In this document: piece after piece, positions 11,601 through 21,200 of the stretch
Numbering within the stretch: the stretch's first letter is position 1
Layout: every line of letters begins with the position of its first letter
Source: Pegea sp. RAD2-039
Taxonomy: Eukaryota; Chordata; Thaliacea; Salpida; Salpidae
Length of the DNA: 64,000 nt
Direction of reading: 5' to 3'
Assembly (NCBI GenBank): GCA_034620365.1
Contig: JAQGEQ010000299.1
Span: forward strand, 1,178,001 to 1,242,000
The notes under the pieces: model-generated
What the model saw: only the letters and a program-made list of their open reading frames with translations
Told to the model about the DNA's origin: nothing
Database searches by the model: none
Position numbers and translations under genes: made by a program

Positions 11601-11990
11601 GTGACAAATGCGTAGACATTTCCACCGCGGGTATATTTGCCAAATTTGATTGCCTAAATTGTGATGTGTTTAGGTTTTTTTCACCTAAGTCTGTTTCTTT
11701 AGTATTTTATTGCCAAAAGCTGCTTTAATACAGATGTTTTTTTAATGTTTTTGAATTGATTCAATTTTTTTTCATAACGTATTCATATAATTTTTGTAGT
11801 CTATGTAAATTGTAGCCTTCAAAATATATAATTGTTTTCTTATACTAGTCGGGTTGATTTTGGTTTTTGATAAAGTGTAAATAACTAATTAATGATAATA
11901 TAGTTATTTTCGAGTATTATTATTTAATCCATCTGCTCTGTTTAGAGTATTTAGTTTGTACAAATTTTTTGTATCAAATTATTGTTTATT
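8611..11990 (+). repeat. Tandem repeat unit 3 (PARP array), truncated and diverging at its 3' end
   Basis: Third unit. Coding part and near 3' flank are almost identical to units 1 and 2. From about 11200 differences become frequent, and alignment is lost by about 11990, near the TGTATCAAATTATTG stretch that corresponds to TGTAACAAATTATGG in units 1 and 2. The last 650 bp or so of the unit is absent or unrecognisable. This is the right edge of the array. Confidence 0.9.
8667..10313 (+). CDS. Poly(ADP-ribose) polymerase, copy 3
   Basis: 548 aa, intronless, catalytic triad intact. Its distinctive changes are Gly-Arg to Asp-Ser in FYNGRFDSS (helical domain) and two silent changes (a His codon and a Leu codon). 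It shares Asn with copy 2 in TALNDIG, NILNIF and IHSNI. The 5' leader is rearranged: the TTATAATTCATTTTCAG acceptor tract of copies 1 and 2 is replaced by a duplicated GGTTAATAACT and a purine-rich CTTAAAAG, while the 19 bp just before ATG are unchanged. If that acceptor is used in copies 1 and 2, copy 3 must be spliced or expressed differently. AATAAA lies at about 10332. Confidence 0.95.
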   Translation: MDNIKVEPFDNYEEKPFPRETDPRNFAVHSLSFDTDERIPLELGIRAPINSISNKKPELKRISFNGVKPIDNHLWFLAKEYQLYIEDDKAFSAVLFKNTLSDGDEVVKLQILKHETMANFLFCQMKGCLEDNYKENFITEFDNQASAVTIFCNYIKELTGVDWNCYPRQFYPGKYAFIDFNYGESHRRQLFDQLKLIPCNLDPAVQSLIKVLICTDLNNEFTTHISYDKTFMPLGVLSDNQFNLGQTALNDIGRLFYNDSFDSSAFYDKLQDFCTLIPFKMDVFSSLTAFEIYQELQLLFMRCKNYEPYIQLSERNERLKQQNIVEIKYQDLQCSLENLNRTNRDYELIETYVQNTMSSIHPFELNILNIFKIQKEQPDFKGHIGNRRLLWHGTTTNKVADILKKGLLINPFNVEYERMFGNGIYFTDVVTKAAQYCRSSLEVPKGFLLLCEVALGRSEVKYRPDPQAHQLINRSDSITGVGRFPTTLKLVAQDDGSIAIHSNIDLDSQNSFDDLMLYHNEYIIFDEKQVRPLYLVQVNFVWNEMGEG

Positions 11991-14087
11991 TTTCTGAATT
12001 ATATAAAATATTGATGAATTTATTTTTTGTACTTAAACATCAGTCTATTATATATATAGTTAAAAAAAAATTGTTATTATAATTTCTAGAGTTTTATGTA
12101 ACATTTTTTATTTAGTATTTTTTGTAATTTAAATTTTTTTATCAACTATGTAATGTTTAATAACTGTTCAATAGTTTTTTTAAGGGATATATAAATTTTC
12201 TTGATATAATCATGTGAAATAAGTTTAACTATATAATTTTATATATATTTGTGTTTATTTAATTTGCTATTATATTTTTTAAAATAAAATAAACTAAAAT
12301 CAAGTTGTAAAATAATTGTTAAAATCATATTTATTTAAATAAGATATGAATATAAGGCTTTATCCATAAAAGAATTATGAAAATCATACTAGACTAGTTA
12401 AACCTTAAAATATTGTGTTCCATTCTGCTATAATAACTCTTAGTTATGTTTAAACTTGAATTATCTGAAATATTTGATTATTTTGTTCTATTTTGAAGTA
12501 AAATTTTATGTTTATATTTATTACCATGTTTAATTATGGTTTGCTTAGTTATATATACTTGGTTTTCTTCGAATATGTGCTTCATCTTTTTATTGAGATT
12601 TAATTTCTAATTGCTCGTAAATTTCTTCATTTTTAAGATAGTTTTTGATTGTACTTAATACTCTAGGAAATAAAAATATACTATTTTTTCCATTTTTCAT
12701 TCCCTGTAACTTTTGCGTTAGTTTTTTTAATTTAAGCAATTTTTAATTTTGTTTATTTTATAGCAGAACACTATAAATTACAGTTTTTATTTTTTCTAAA
12801 TGAAATTAAAATAATAATTTTTATTCTTTTCCATGTTAACCCAAATGATATAATATTAAAGAATTTATAAAAAAGACATTTTAGTCTGATTGTAATACCA
12901 ATTTTTCGCGCAATTTTTAACACCATATATATTTTGGCTCATACTTGGAAAGTCATGTTTTCTTAACTCTGACTGATTTTTATAATTCTGATAAATATTG
13001 ATGTTTTAGAGCAGAGATTGTTTTTTTTTTTTGTGAAGATCTGCAGGGTTTATCATTGTTTTTTTTTTATTTGTAAATTTAAACAGTTTTTCTTAAAATA
13101 CTTTATCTAGATTATTATGATATATAGAAATGATTTATATAATTATATAAAGTGTTTTAATTGATGTATGTTATTAAAAATAAATGTTTACTTGCTAGAA
13201 TAATTATATTATATTTTTCATTGCATTTTGTTATAATTATTTATTTATAACAAGTATTTCTTTAATAAATATCTACTTTCATATGTTATTTATATATGAA
13301 TGCCAATTTGATTATAAGCAAAACTGCTTAAATATTTTTTACCATTGTAGCATTACTGATATTGCCTTCAAATTTATAATTATATAAATGTCAAAATCTT
13401 ATTAAATTTTTTTATTATACTTTCAGATTAAGAATATAAATTTATAGAAAATTATTTTTTATATTTGATTTATTATTTTTTATCTCTAATTTATTACATA
13501 GTATATAGAATTTTATAACTTCTTAATACCTTTTTTGATTTTTTTATATTATTTACTTTATTTTATAGATGATACTTAAGTATTCTGTTTTTGTGATTTT
13601 TTTTACTTATTTTATGAAGTTTGTTTACATGTTGCTTAATTAGCTTCTTAGTACTATTTGGTTATTTTAATATGAAATATAATAAAATATTTATATTTAT
13701 TTGTTGGTTTTAAAAGTTGTTTTTTATCAGATATATATTTTTTTATTAAGATTTATTAAAACCATTAGTTCAAATGCTTTGGTCTTAATTCTTCAATTTT
13801 TGATTTGAAAAAAAATCATATTTTTTAAATCATTTTCAAATCATGATTAGGCTTTTTTACTACTTAAATAATATTCTGATATCTAATTAATGCACTTAGA
13901 TTATATATTTGTAATTTTCATTCATTCTAGAATCTATTTTGTTACATTTTTATTTTCTAATTTTTTTATTATTGTTTCATTTCTTGAATTATTTTTCATT
14001 AAACTAAACTATAATTTTTTTAAATAGACTCTTGGATAACTGTCACTCTGTAATTTTAGTTGTTTGTTTGAATAGATTTAATTTTAG
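10314..14087. other. Array edge and AT-rich intergenic region
   Basis: The first 1.7 kb is the diverging 3' flank of PARP unit 3. The remaining 2.1 kb is single-copy, extremely AT-rich DNA with long T and A runs (for example near 13020-13070). I see no coding exon, RNA gene or transposon in it. It should contain the promoter of the geminin-like gene that starts at 14088. Confidence 0.6.
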
Positions 14088-16168
14088 ATGGATTCTTCAT
14101 TAAAAATTGATGAGAGTATTAATTCGAAAAGCTTACAGAAATTGGTAAGTAACAAATATTTAATTTCATATTATAGTTTTGAATCATTCATGTTCTTTAA
14201 AGGTGACACAGAAGTCTTTTAAGGGAAGTATTTCAGCTAGAAAATCTTTAGGTGCCTTGTCAGAAAATTCTTCAAAGAAAAATATGCATTCTACCCCAAA
14301 GTAAATAGTTTTATTAGAATTCTTTATATTAATGTTAGTCAAATTTGATAAATATTTATAATTCTGGAATATTTTCAAGATAATTTAACTTGACATTTTT
14401 GTTTAAACATTACTTGGTTATATTTTAAGATTTTCTAAATCACAAAAAAACACTTGCTTAGAAGATCATTTTTCTTCATTAAGAAAACGGAAGTTATTAG
14501 GTCAAGGAACTTTGATCTTAAAAAAGGTTTGAACCGACATTTATATTATCAATAGATAAATTTTAACTCCTTATTTGGTAGTCGAAATCGACTCAAACTG
14601 AATCCAAATGTGATTGTGAGATTTTTAGCGAAAATGGAATTGAAATGTTCTGTAGTGACAAGCAGGACAAGCGTTACTACCAAAATCTGTCGGAAAAAAT
14701 TGCTGTTGATTCTACATCTATCGTGGAGAAAAACTTGAAGGTTTCTACAAGACTTCATTCCGAAATATTTTGTTTACTTTGTTTTACTGATATACTTTAC
14801 TATAAGTTTACTTAAAACTGAATTATTTTTCTCATAAAGTTTAAAAAAATGAGTTTGTTGATCAAATAACTATTTCCAGCTGCAAGAAACTTTGAAAGAA
14901 AAAGAAGATCTTTTATCAAAAGCCAACTCTTCTGTAGATGAATTATTAGAAATTATTGAAACTGGTCAAGAGTTGGCGGATTATGTGGAAGAATGCGATA
15001 AAATCTCTCCAATAATAGATAGAGATGGTAACTTGTATGTTTCAACTAACTCTTTCTTACAATTTTCTGTTGTAGACTCCGGAGTAGGAAACTCTTTAAA
15101 CTGTACAACTGATACTACTTCCATAGAAAGTGAATTTGCTGTCACTTCGAAGGTTTCTATTTGTCCTTATCTTTATTCAAACATTTTATTCTCTCAATTT
15201 GATTATTTCACAGAATTCAGAAATATCGGCCGCATCTTCAACCGCATCACTTGCAGATGAAGAAGAGCATGTAACACCGTAAGTCAGATTTAGAAATTAA
15301 TTTTCATTTTAATCAGCTGTTTCTGTTTTACAGGAAAAAAGTGAACAAAGTTGAAACTGGCGTTCGAAAAACTCCTAAAAAAGAAATTAAAGAATCAAAC
15401 ACAAAGGTTTTTATCAATTTAATATTAGTAGTATCCCTATGTGTCTTCTTGCATCCACGCTCTTAAGTCCTCAGCTCCTCCAGTTAGTCAGTGTGGGTTT
15501 GGTGTGTTGGTCGGGGAGTTTTGGCAGCTGGGCGTAGCTACATCAGTCCTTCTGTTCCGTTGCATACCCTTGTTGGCGTAGAAAGTAGAATTTTACTGCA
15601 TAGACAACATCTGGGTCTCCATAAATCTCTGCCCTGGCTTACAGAATGACCGTTTTCGGCCGAAGCAGGTCATACTACTGCTACTACTCTAGTTTTTCTA
15701 CGCGAGATTCTGACCCAATTCACTGACTCAAACATTTGGATGATTCTATATTTGATTGAAATTTCATTTTATCTCAACTTGACTTTTATTTCATTGATTT
15801 TTGTAGAACAAATATGTCCAAGCATCTGTTTGCTGTGTGTGTGATTTTACAGATGAAGAGCAATTAAAGTTGATGGAGAATCCTGTTGCAGATGAATTGT
15901 TTTATCAATTTGAAGTTAATAAACACAGAACAACGATAGATGTTACTCAAAGTGAAAACGAATTTGTAAGACTTCTCGATTCTGCGATTTGTGAATTTTG
16001 ATTTTGATTCAAATTCTCTTTTTTCAGTTGAAATTTGAGATAACTGAAAAAGAAAAAGAGTTAATAGAGAAAGAATCAATGATGAAAAAATTGAAAGTGC
16101 AAGCTAGTAGTGCTGAAGAACTGATTAAACTGGTCAAAGAAAATATTCTGACTAGACCCCTTGAATAA
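14088..16168 (+). CDS. Geminin-superfamily protein with two coiled-coil modules
   Basis: Exons: 14088-14144, 14203-14300, 14430-14526, 14582-14740, 14880-15152, 15214-15278, 15334-15406, 15807-15965, 16028-16168; all phases agree and give 373 aa. The ATG directly follows an acceptor-like TTAATTTTAG. Residues 1-115 are basic and Ser-rich with a KSTQTE motif. Two geminin-like coiled coils follow: about 115-180 (YYQNLSEK, LKEKEDLL) and about 305-370 (FYQFEVNKHR, SENEF, KFEITEKEKEL). The second resembles the vertebrate geminin heptads from Y-W-K-E-V-A-E-K-R-R onward. Exons 4 and 8 are both 53 codons, phase 0 at each end, and cut the coiled coil at the same place, so one is a duplicate of the other. 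Geminin binds CDT1 to block relicensing; the relatives GEMC1 and multicilin drive multiciliogenesis. Which role applies is unknown. After the TAA at 16166 the frame could continue through another exon. Two separate adjacent genes is an alternative. Confidence 0.7.
15430..15720. mobile_element. GC-richer block in intron 7, probable interspersed-repeat insertion
   Basis: Intron 7 of the geminin-like gene (15407-15806, 400 bp) is far longer than its neighbours of about 55-140 bp. Its core is clearly GC-richer than surrounding DNA. It includes a 10-bp palindrome, TTCGGCCGAA, flanked by GACC and GGTC arms near 15646-15670, and ends in a CTACTGCTACTACT tract. I see no open frame, terminal inverted repeat or convincing Pol III A/B boxes. 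A short non-autonomous retroposon is my inference. Confidence 0.4.
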
Positions 16169-16244
16169 CCAACTAGTAAGTTTCAATTTTTCTCGTTTCA
16201 AATTGTTTGTTTTTGAAAGTTTTAAATCTTTTTATGATTGACAG

Positions 16245-16330
16245 ATTTGAAGATACTATCAACTCCTGTTCACTCATGCATGACTACTTTTGAATGGGAT
16301 GAACTTTATGATTTTTTTGTGTTTTTGTGA
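16245..16330 (+). other. Possible extra 3' exon of the geminin-like gene
   Basis: Exon 9 runs through TAA (16166-16168) to a consensus donor, ACTA|GTAAGT at 16175/16176. A 69-bp intron ends at TGATTGACAG (16244). The phase of that junction (1) opens a frame to TGA at 16328, encoding a short tail with HSCMTTFEWDEL. If the TAA is skipped by readthrough, RNA editing or a sequence error, the protein would gain about 30 residues. Otherwise this is a spliced 3' UTR. The T-T-F-x-W string faintly recalls the C-terminal domain shared by GEMC1 and multicilin, but I cannot confirm that. Confidence 0.35.
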
Positions 16331-16792
16331 AGCTGCTACTGATTCAATTTGCTGCTTGTAAATCTGTCTAGATTTATTTCTTATTTTACTAAACAATTCA
16401 GTTAGATAATTGCCAATTGAGCGTTTGTGACTTGGTCGCTATTTGCGTCTTCTTTTCATCGCCACTTATTTGTAGCAATTCGATTTAGTAAACTTCAGTT
16501 AGATTTCATCAACGAATGGTGTTGTCTGACTAAAGAGGAATTATTAGAGAACTTGTAACCAACTTTTCATGACATCAAATAAATTTAATTTATCAAATAT
16601 CATTTTCGAATATTGAGATCGAAAACAGTTTTCCTTCGACAATTCTGATTTGTTGAAAGTTGAGAAGAAAGGTCATTATGACGTAACCATACACCTCTGT
16701 GATTCGCTCTCATTTTCTTCAAATAATTTCAATTTACAAGAAGTTAGAAAAGTCGAATAAAAGTTCTGAAAGTTGAATAAAAGTAGCAAAAC
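16331..16792. other. Intergenic, probable 3' UTR then promoter
   Basis: 462 bp between the geminin-like gene and the next gene. It contains AATAAA at about 16577, a plausible polyadenylation signal. Just before the next start codon there is a small direct repeat (GAATAAAAGT at 16756 and 16776). Nothing else stands out. Confidence 0.5.
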
Positions 16793-18045
16793 ATGACTAA
16801 ACGTAAACAAAAACCGAGTCGAAGGCGTAAGACCCTTCCACCTGTACTTGAACCACCAACCTCAACTGAAGTAGAAGCAATGAAAGCTCCCGGAATGGAA
16901 ATTTTAATGATTGAAAGAGAACCTTCAGTGTTAAATGTCTCTGAAAACGAGCTACCGATTTCTTATTACGAAAAAGAAGCAGCGAGAAGATTAAGCGAAG
17001 TTGAAGTCCGCAACTTTCTACATTTAACCAGTAATTGAAGTTTACACACAACTTTATTTTGCAGGAAATTGAATTCAATTTAAGAATGATTATTAAGCGA
17101 GTTCAATTTGCTCTTACTGGAATCGGCATAAATCCCAATCTTCCTCCACCGAGACTTCTCGCGACTGAGACATTCTTTTTAGAAGAAGATTTAGAAATTA
17201 ATGAAGCTATTCCATTTGAAGAAAAGATGAAATTTAGAGCCACTTTGGGAAATATGTACCATTCTGGAAGTTTAAGGTTCCTAATAATTCTTTATGATAG
17301 TTGTAGGGCACAGTTGTAGATAATTTTGCAATCATAATTTTAGTAAATGATGAAAATAGAGAAGATTAAGATTAGATTGATGTATGAAAACATTCTTCTT
17401 TTTTCTATCATCAATAACTTTAACTTTATTCATTTTGGAAATATTTTATCTTCTGAATTATAAGGATGAACTCCATTTGGTAGTTCACAAGATTTTGATT
17501 CAATTTAAGTTTTGGGTAAAAAGTTTGATAATTTTACCTGTGAATCCACTGCAGCTAAATATTGATCGTAGTAGTTTAGAAATTACTTAAAAATTGTAAA
17601 CTTTTTTAGTGAATTTGACAAATTAAATGTTTCTTAGAACCGAACTTCTTGAAGAAATATTAGCTTGGCTTGAACAATCTATTGTAGATAGCTATATATC
17701 TTCTGATAGAGGTAATGAAGACCTTAGTGAAATAAGTACGGAGTTTTATGAAGAATTAGGAAGGGTTCAAAACCTTTTAAAGAAATTCAAACAGTTTTGT
17801 AGTGAGGTGACTGATGAAAAAGACAATGAGATTTCTTTAGAGGATTTTGCATTTCATATTTTTCGGTAAATCAAAAAAAAATAAGATTGTTAAGAATTAG
17901 CTTACTACAAATAAGAAATTTCATTCGATTGAATAAATTGTTTATTTTTAGCAATATATCAGATCCAAACAAAACTATTCTTGCAACTGCTCTAATTAGA
18001 GCAATGAATTCAAACCATCCAAATCGCGCTGCTAAAGGTTATTAG
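16793..18045 (+). CDS. Unrecognised 4-exon protein, about 247 aa
   Basis: Exons by hand: 16793-16999, 17065-17276, 17638-17865, 17952-18045; phases 0, 2, 2 agree. I do not recognise the family. The N-terminus is very basic (MTKRKQKPSRRRK), followed by a Pro-rich stretch (LPPVLEPP), then a charged, mostly helical body with a conserved-looking GIGINPNLPPPRLL segment and an acidic helix-rich region in exon 3 (ELLEEILAWLEQ). No signal peptide or membrane segment is visible. The first donor is inferred: the frame only stays open if intron 1 starts at GTTGAAG (17000), because the better-looking GTAATT at 17031 leads to an immediate stop. It lies 190 bp upstream of the next gene on the same strand. 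A basic N-terminus suggests a nuclear or microtubule-associated protein, but that is speculation. Confidence 0.6.
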
Positions 18046-18237
18046 AGTTTGTTTACTTAAATAAATTGATTAAATTCATAAATTGTGATTAAATGAAAAA
18101 AAGAGTTCTATGTTAATTTAAAATGAAAGTTTTTTGTTTATATTAATTTACAAAGTTCAAAAAATAGTTTCAAAGGTTAGAACTAAGTTTTTAATAAGTC
18201 AATTCAAACAGAATTTCTGCTGCTAATATCTGACAAT

Positions 18238-21200
18238 ATGGAAGTAAATTTTGATGGAAAAGAGAAAGGTAATCCAATAATCAGTGAGATTGTTTCAAAT
18301 AATACTCAGTGGAAGGTACAGCTTAAATTTCTTCAAATTAAAACTTTGCTTCAGAAGATAATTGTCAGCACTTTTAGACTATTTGTAAAGAAGTACAAAA
18401 TGTTCTTGAAACAGTTCATAAATCAAAACTTGTTGATCGGTTTGTCCAAACAAGCCTGAGGAAAGGAGCTTTTCTCTGCCAGTTGATAGAGTCTATATTA
18501 GGCAAGCAGTTATCAGAAGTTAGTGTTTCAAATATCAAATAGAAATTAATCAAGAAATTCATTTTTAATAAATTAATTTTCTGTTTAGACTCATCATTCA
18601 GAAGCTCAAGTAGAGAAGTTGAAAATTGATAATAATTTATCACTAAAAAGACTTGAAAAGTTGCATAGTGAATTACAAAAATACAGAGATAAGTATAATG
18701 AGAATCAAAAAGGTGCTAAATTGTTTAAAGAAAATAAAGAACAGATTGAAGATAAAATTGAATCCTTAGAAGAAAAGGTATCAGTGCAGAATGAATTGGT
18801 AAGTTTCTATTTATTCATTTGATTTAATGGCAATTTAACGATCATGGTTATAGAAGTGCAACCAGTTTATTAAGATATTTAGAGTTTTAATATTTAAATA
18901 AAACATTTTACTTTTATTTTACAATTTGAAAAGTATTAGCTAAGCTGAAAATTAGGTAACGTTGCTACTTGTCAGTATTATTAAAATGAAATATTTAATT
19001 TCGAGTAAACTTTACATAATACAATAAATAATACATTTTGCAGATATCCGATTTTCAAACAAAAATTGAAATTCTCAATTGGGAAAACGCAACACTTAGA
19101 GAAAAGATGGTACATCACGAAGAACCGGCAAATATGGCGATGATAGATCCACAATTGATTAATGTTTCTGAGAACATGGTTGAAGAGAATAATGATGCCC
19201 AGGAAGAAGTTATAGAATCGGACGATATTAAAATAAGTAGAAAAACTCTAAAACAATTTATACTGAAGAAAATAGAGCAAAACAAGAATACTGAAATAGA
19301 CAATTTAAAACAACAAAATGAGATGGAATTAAATCAAATGAAAAGCATAGTGAAAACAAAGGACATAAATCTTTTGAAGAAGGAGGAACATATTAAAATG
19401 ATTAGGGAAGAACTAAATTCAGCTCTTCATGATTTAAAAGAAAAAGAAATGTTGCTCTTAAATTCTAATAAAGACGTAAAAAGAGAGAGAGTAAAGGTAA
19501 AGGTTTTAGATCAAGGAGTTTATAAAACAGTTGAAACAGAAGATAAAGAGCAAAATACTGATTACATTGAAGACATACTTGAAGAAAAGGGTAAATAAAA
19601 TTAGGTTGATGAGTATGATATCGTTAATTTATAATAATATTTCAGAAAAAATTAAAAAATCAAAGCAGAAAAAACGTATAAGACATGATAAGTATGTTTT
19701 TTATAATCATTCAAAGGCAATAAAATGTTGATGAATGATTTTACTTTCAGTGAAAGCAATTTTGGGAATAAAGACAAATTTGAAGTGAGTTTTGCAGGTG
19801 AGAAAAATTATTTTAAAATCTATTTTACAACAAATTAAATGCTACACAAAGAAAAAGTTTTAAAGTTTTTTAATTAATTAGATGAAAGAGTAATTACTAA
19901 GAGTCAAGCGAGTTTACAAGAAGCAAAAAACAGTTTATTTAAAGGATTGGAAAATATGAAATTTATAGTCACTAGGTTTGTAAGAACAGCTTTGATTAAC
20001 TTTAGATGCAAAATTATCGAAAAACTTCAACTTTAGTTAGCAAATAATTTCATTAGAAAATTTCAAATCTCTATATTTTTTATTTCAACAAAATTTCAAA
20101 CTAGTCTTGATGATAATATTACAAATGTCGTTGAAAAAAGTTCTGTAGCTGATGAAGATAATTTAGTAAATGAAAATAGAAGATTCTCAATACTTCGAAG
20201 GTCTATCACAGATTTAAAAAGAAAAAAGAGAAAGTAAATTTACAATATTACTGTTAGAAAAATTTCCAAAATAATTTAATTTGAGTGTTTAAGTTGTATA
20301 AAAAGATATTAATTTAATTTAGATAGGTTTTAATTACATTTTCTGCTTTTTTAAGTAAAAACTAAAAAAATGTTATCAGTAGTCTTTAGCTAATTTCATT
20401 TAGTTATAACTTACATGTTTGTCAAATGAAATAAATCTACAACATTATATTTATGGTTTTATTTTTAATACAGGTATAATCAAGGTTTTAATAAAGTTTT
20501 GCAAAGTATAGAAAAGCTTCTCCCACAAAATGTTTTCGAGGTTAAAAAACGTTGTAATAATCAAACTTTTTTATATTTACTAAATATTTAACATAATAAC
20601 AATTATTATCATAAATAATAAACTCATCTAAGCTTGCAAATAAATTTATTTTATTTTAATTTCTTAATCTAATTAATCGATTGTCCAGCAAACAGATAAA
20701 AATGATTTTAAAGAACATCTTCCAACTGCTGATAATAAACCATTAGAAATTTCAAACAAAGCATTTTCTCCTTATATTCAAAATGAAAAAGGAGAAATAT
20801 ATTCAAAAATAAGTCGGCCAAAAGCAAAACTTCAAGGTTTTAGTCATCAGTTGGAAGATTATCAAGAAGATTATATTTTTGTAAAAAGTTATTTAAGTAA
20901 ATCCACAACCAAACAGAATAATGAAGAAACTAGATCAATAAAGGTGACAAGAGCAAGTCAAGATAGCGAAGAGATAACTTCAGCATTCCCTGAAATTAAA
21001 AAGGCAGAACCTATAAACCAATGTGTTGAAACTGAAAGAGGTGAATCTTTAAATAATACAGATAAATCTTCATCTAGAGATGTCTCAGATACACTAAAGA
21101 AAAATGAGCCAATGTTAAAAAGGATTATGAATATTTGGAAGATAGAAATCCAGCAAAAACTAGATCGCCTACTAGCTGAACTGATAGGTAGCAGCAATTT

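Noticed and set aside
17031..17064. 34-bp intron with donor GTAATT in the unrecognised 4-exon gene
   Set aside because: Splicing here leads to an immediate TGA, and 34 bp is below the smallest credible introns in this window (47 bp). The upstream GTTGAAG donor at 17000 keeps the frame.
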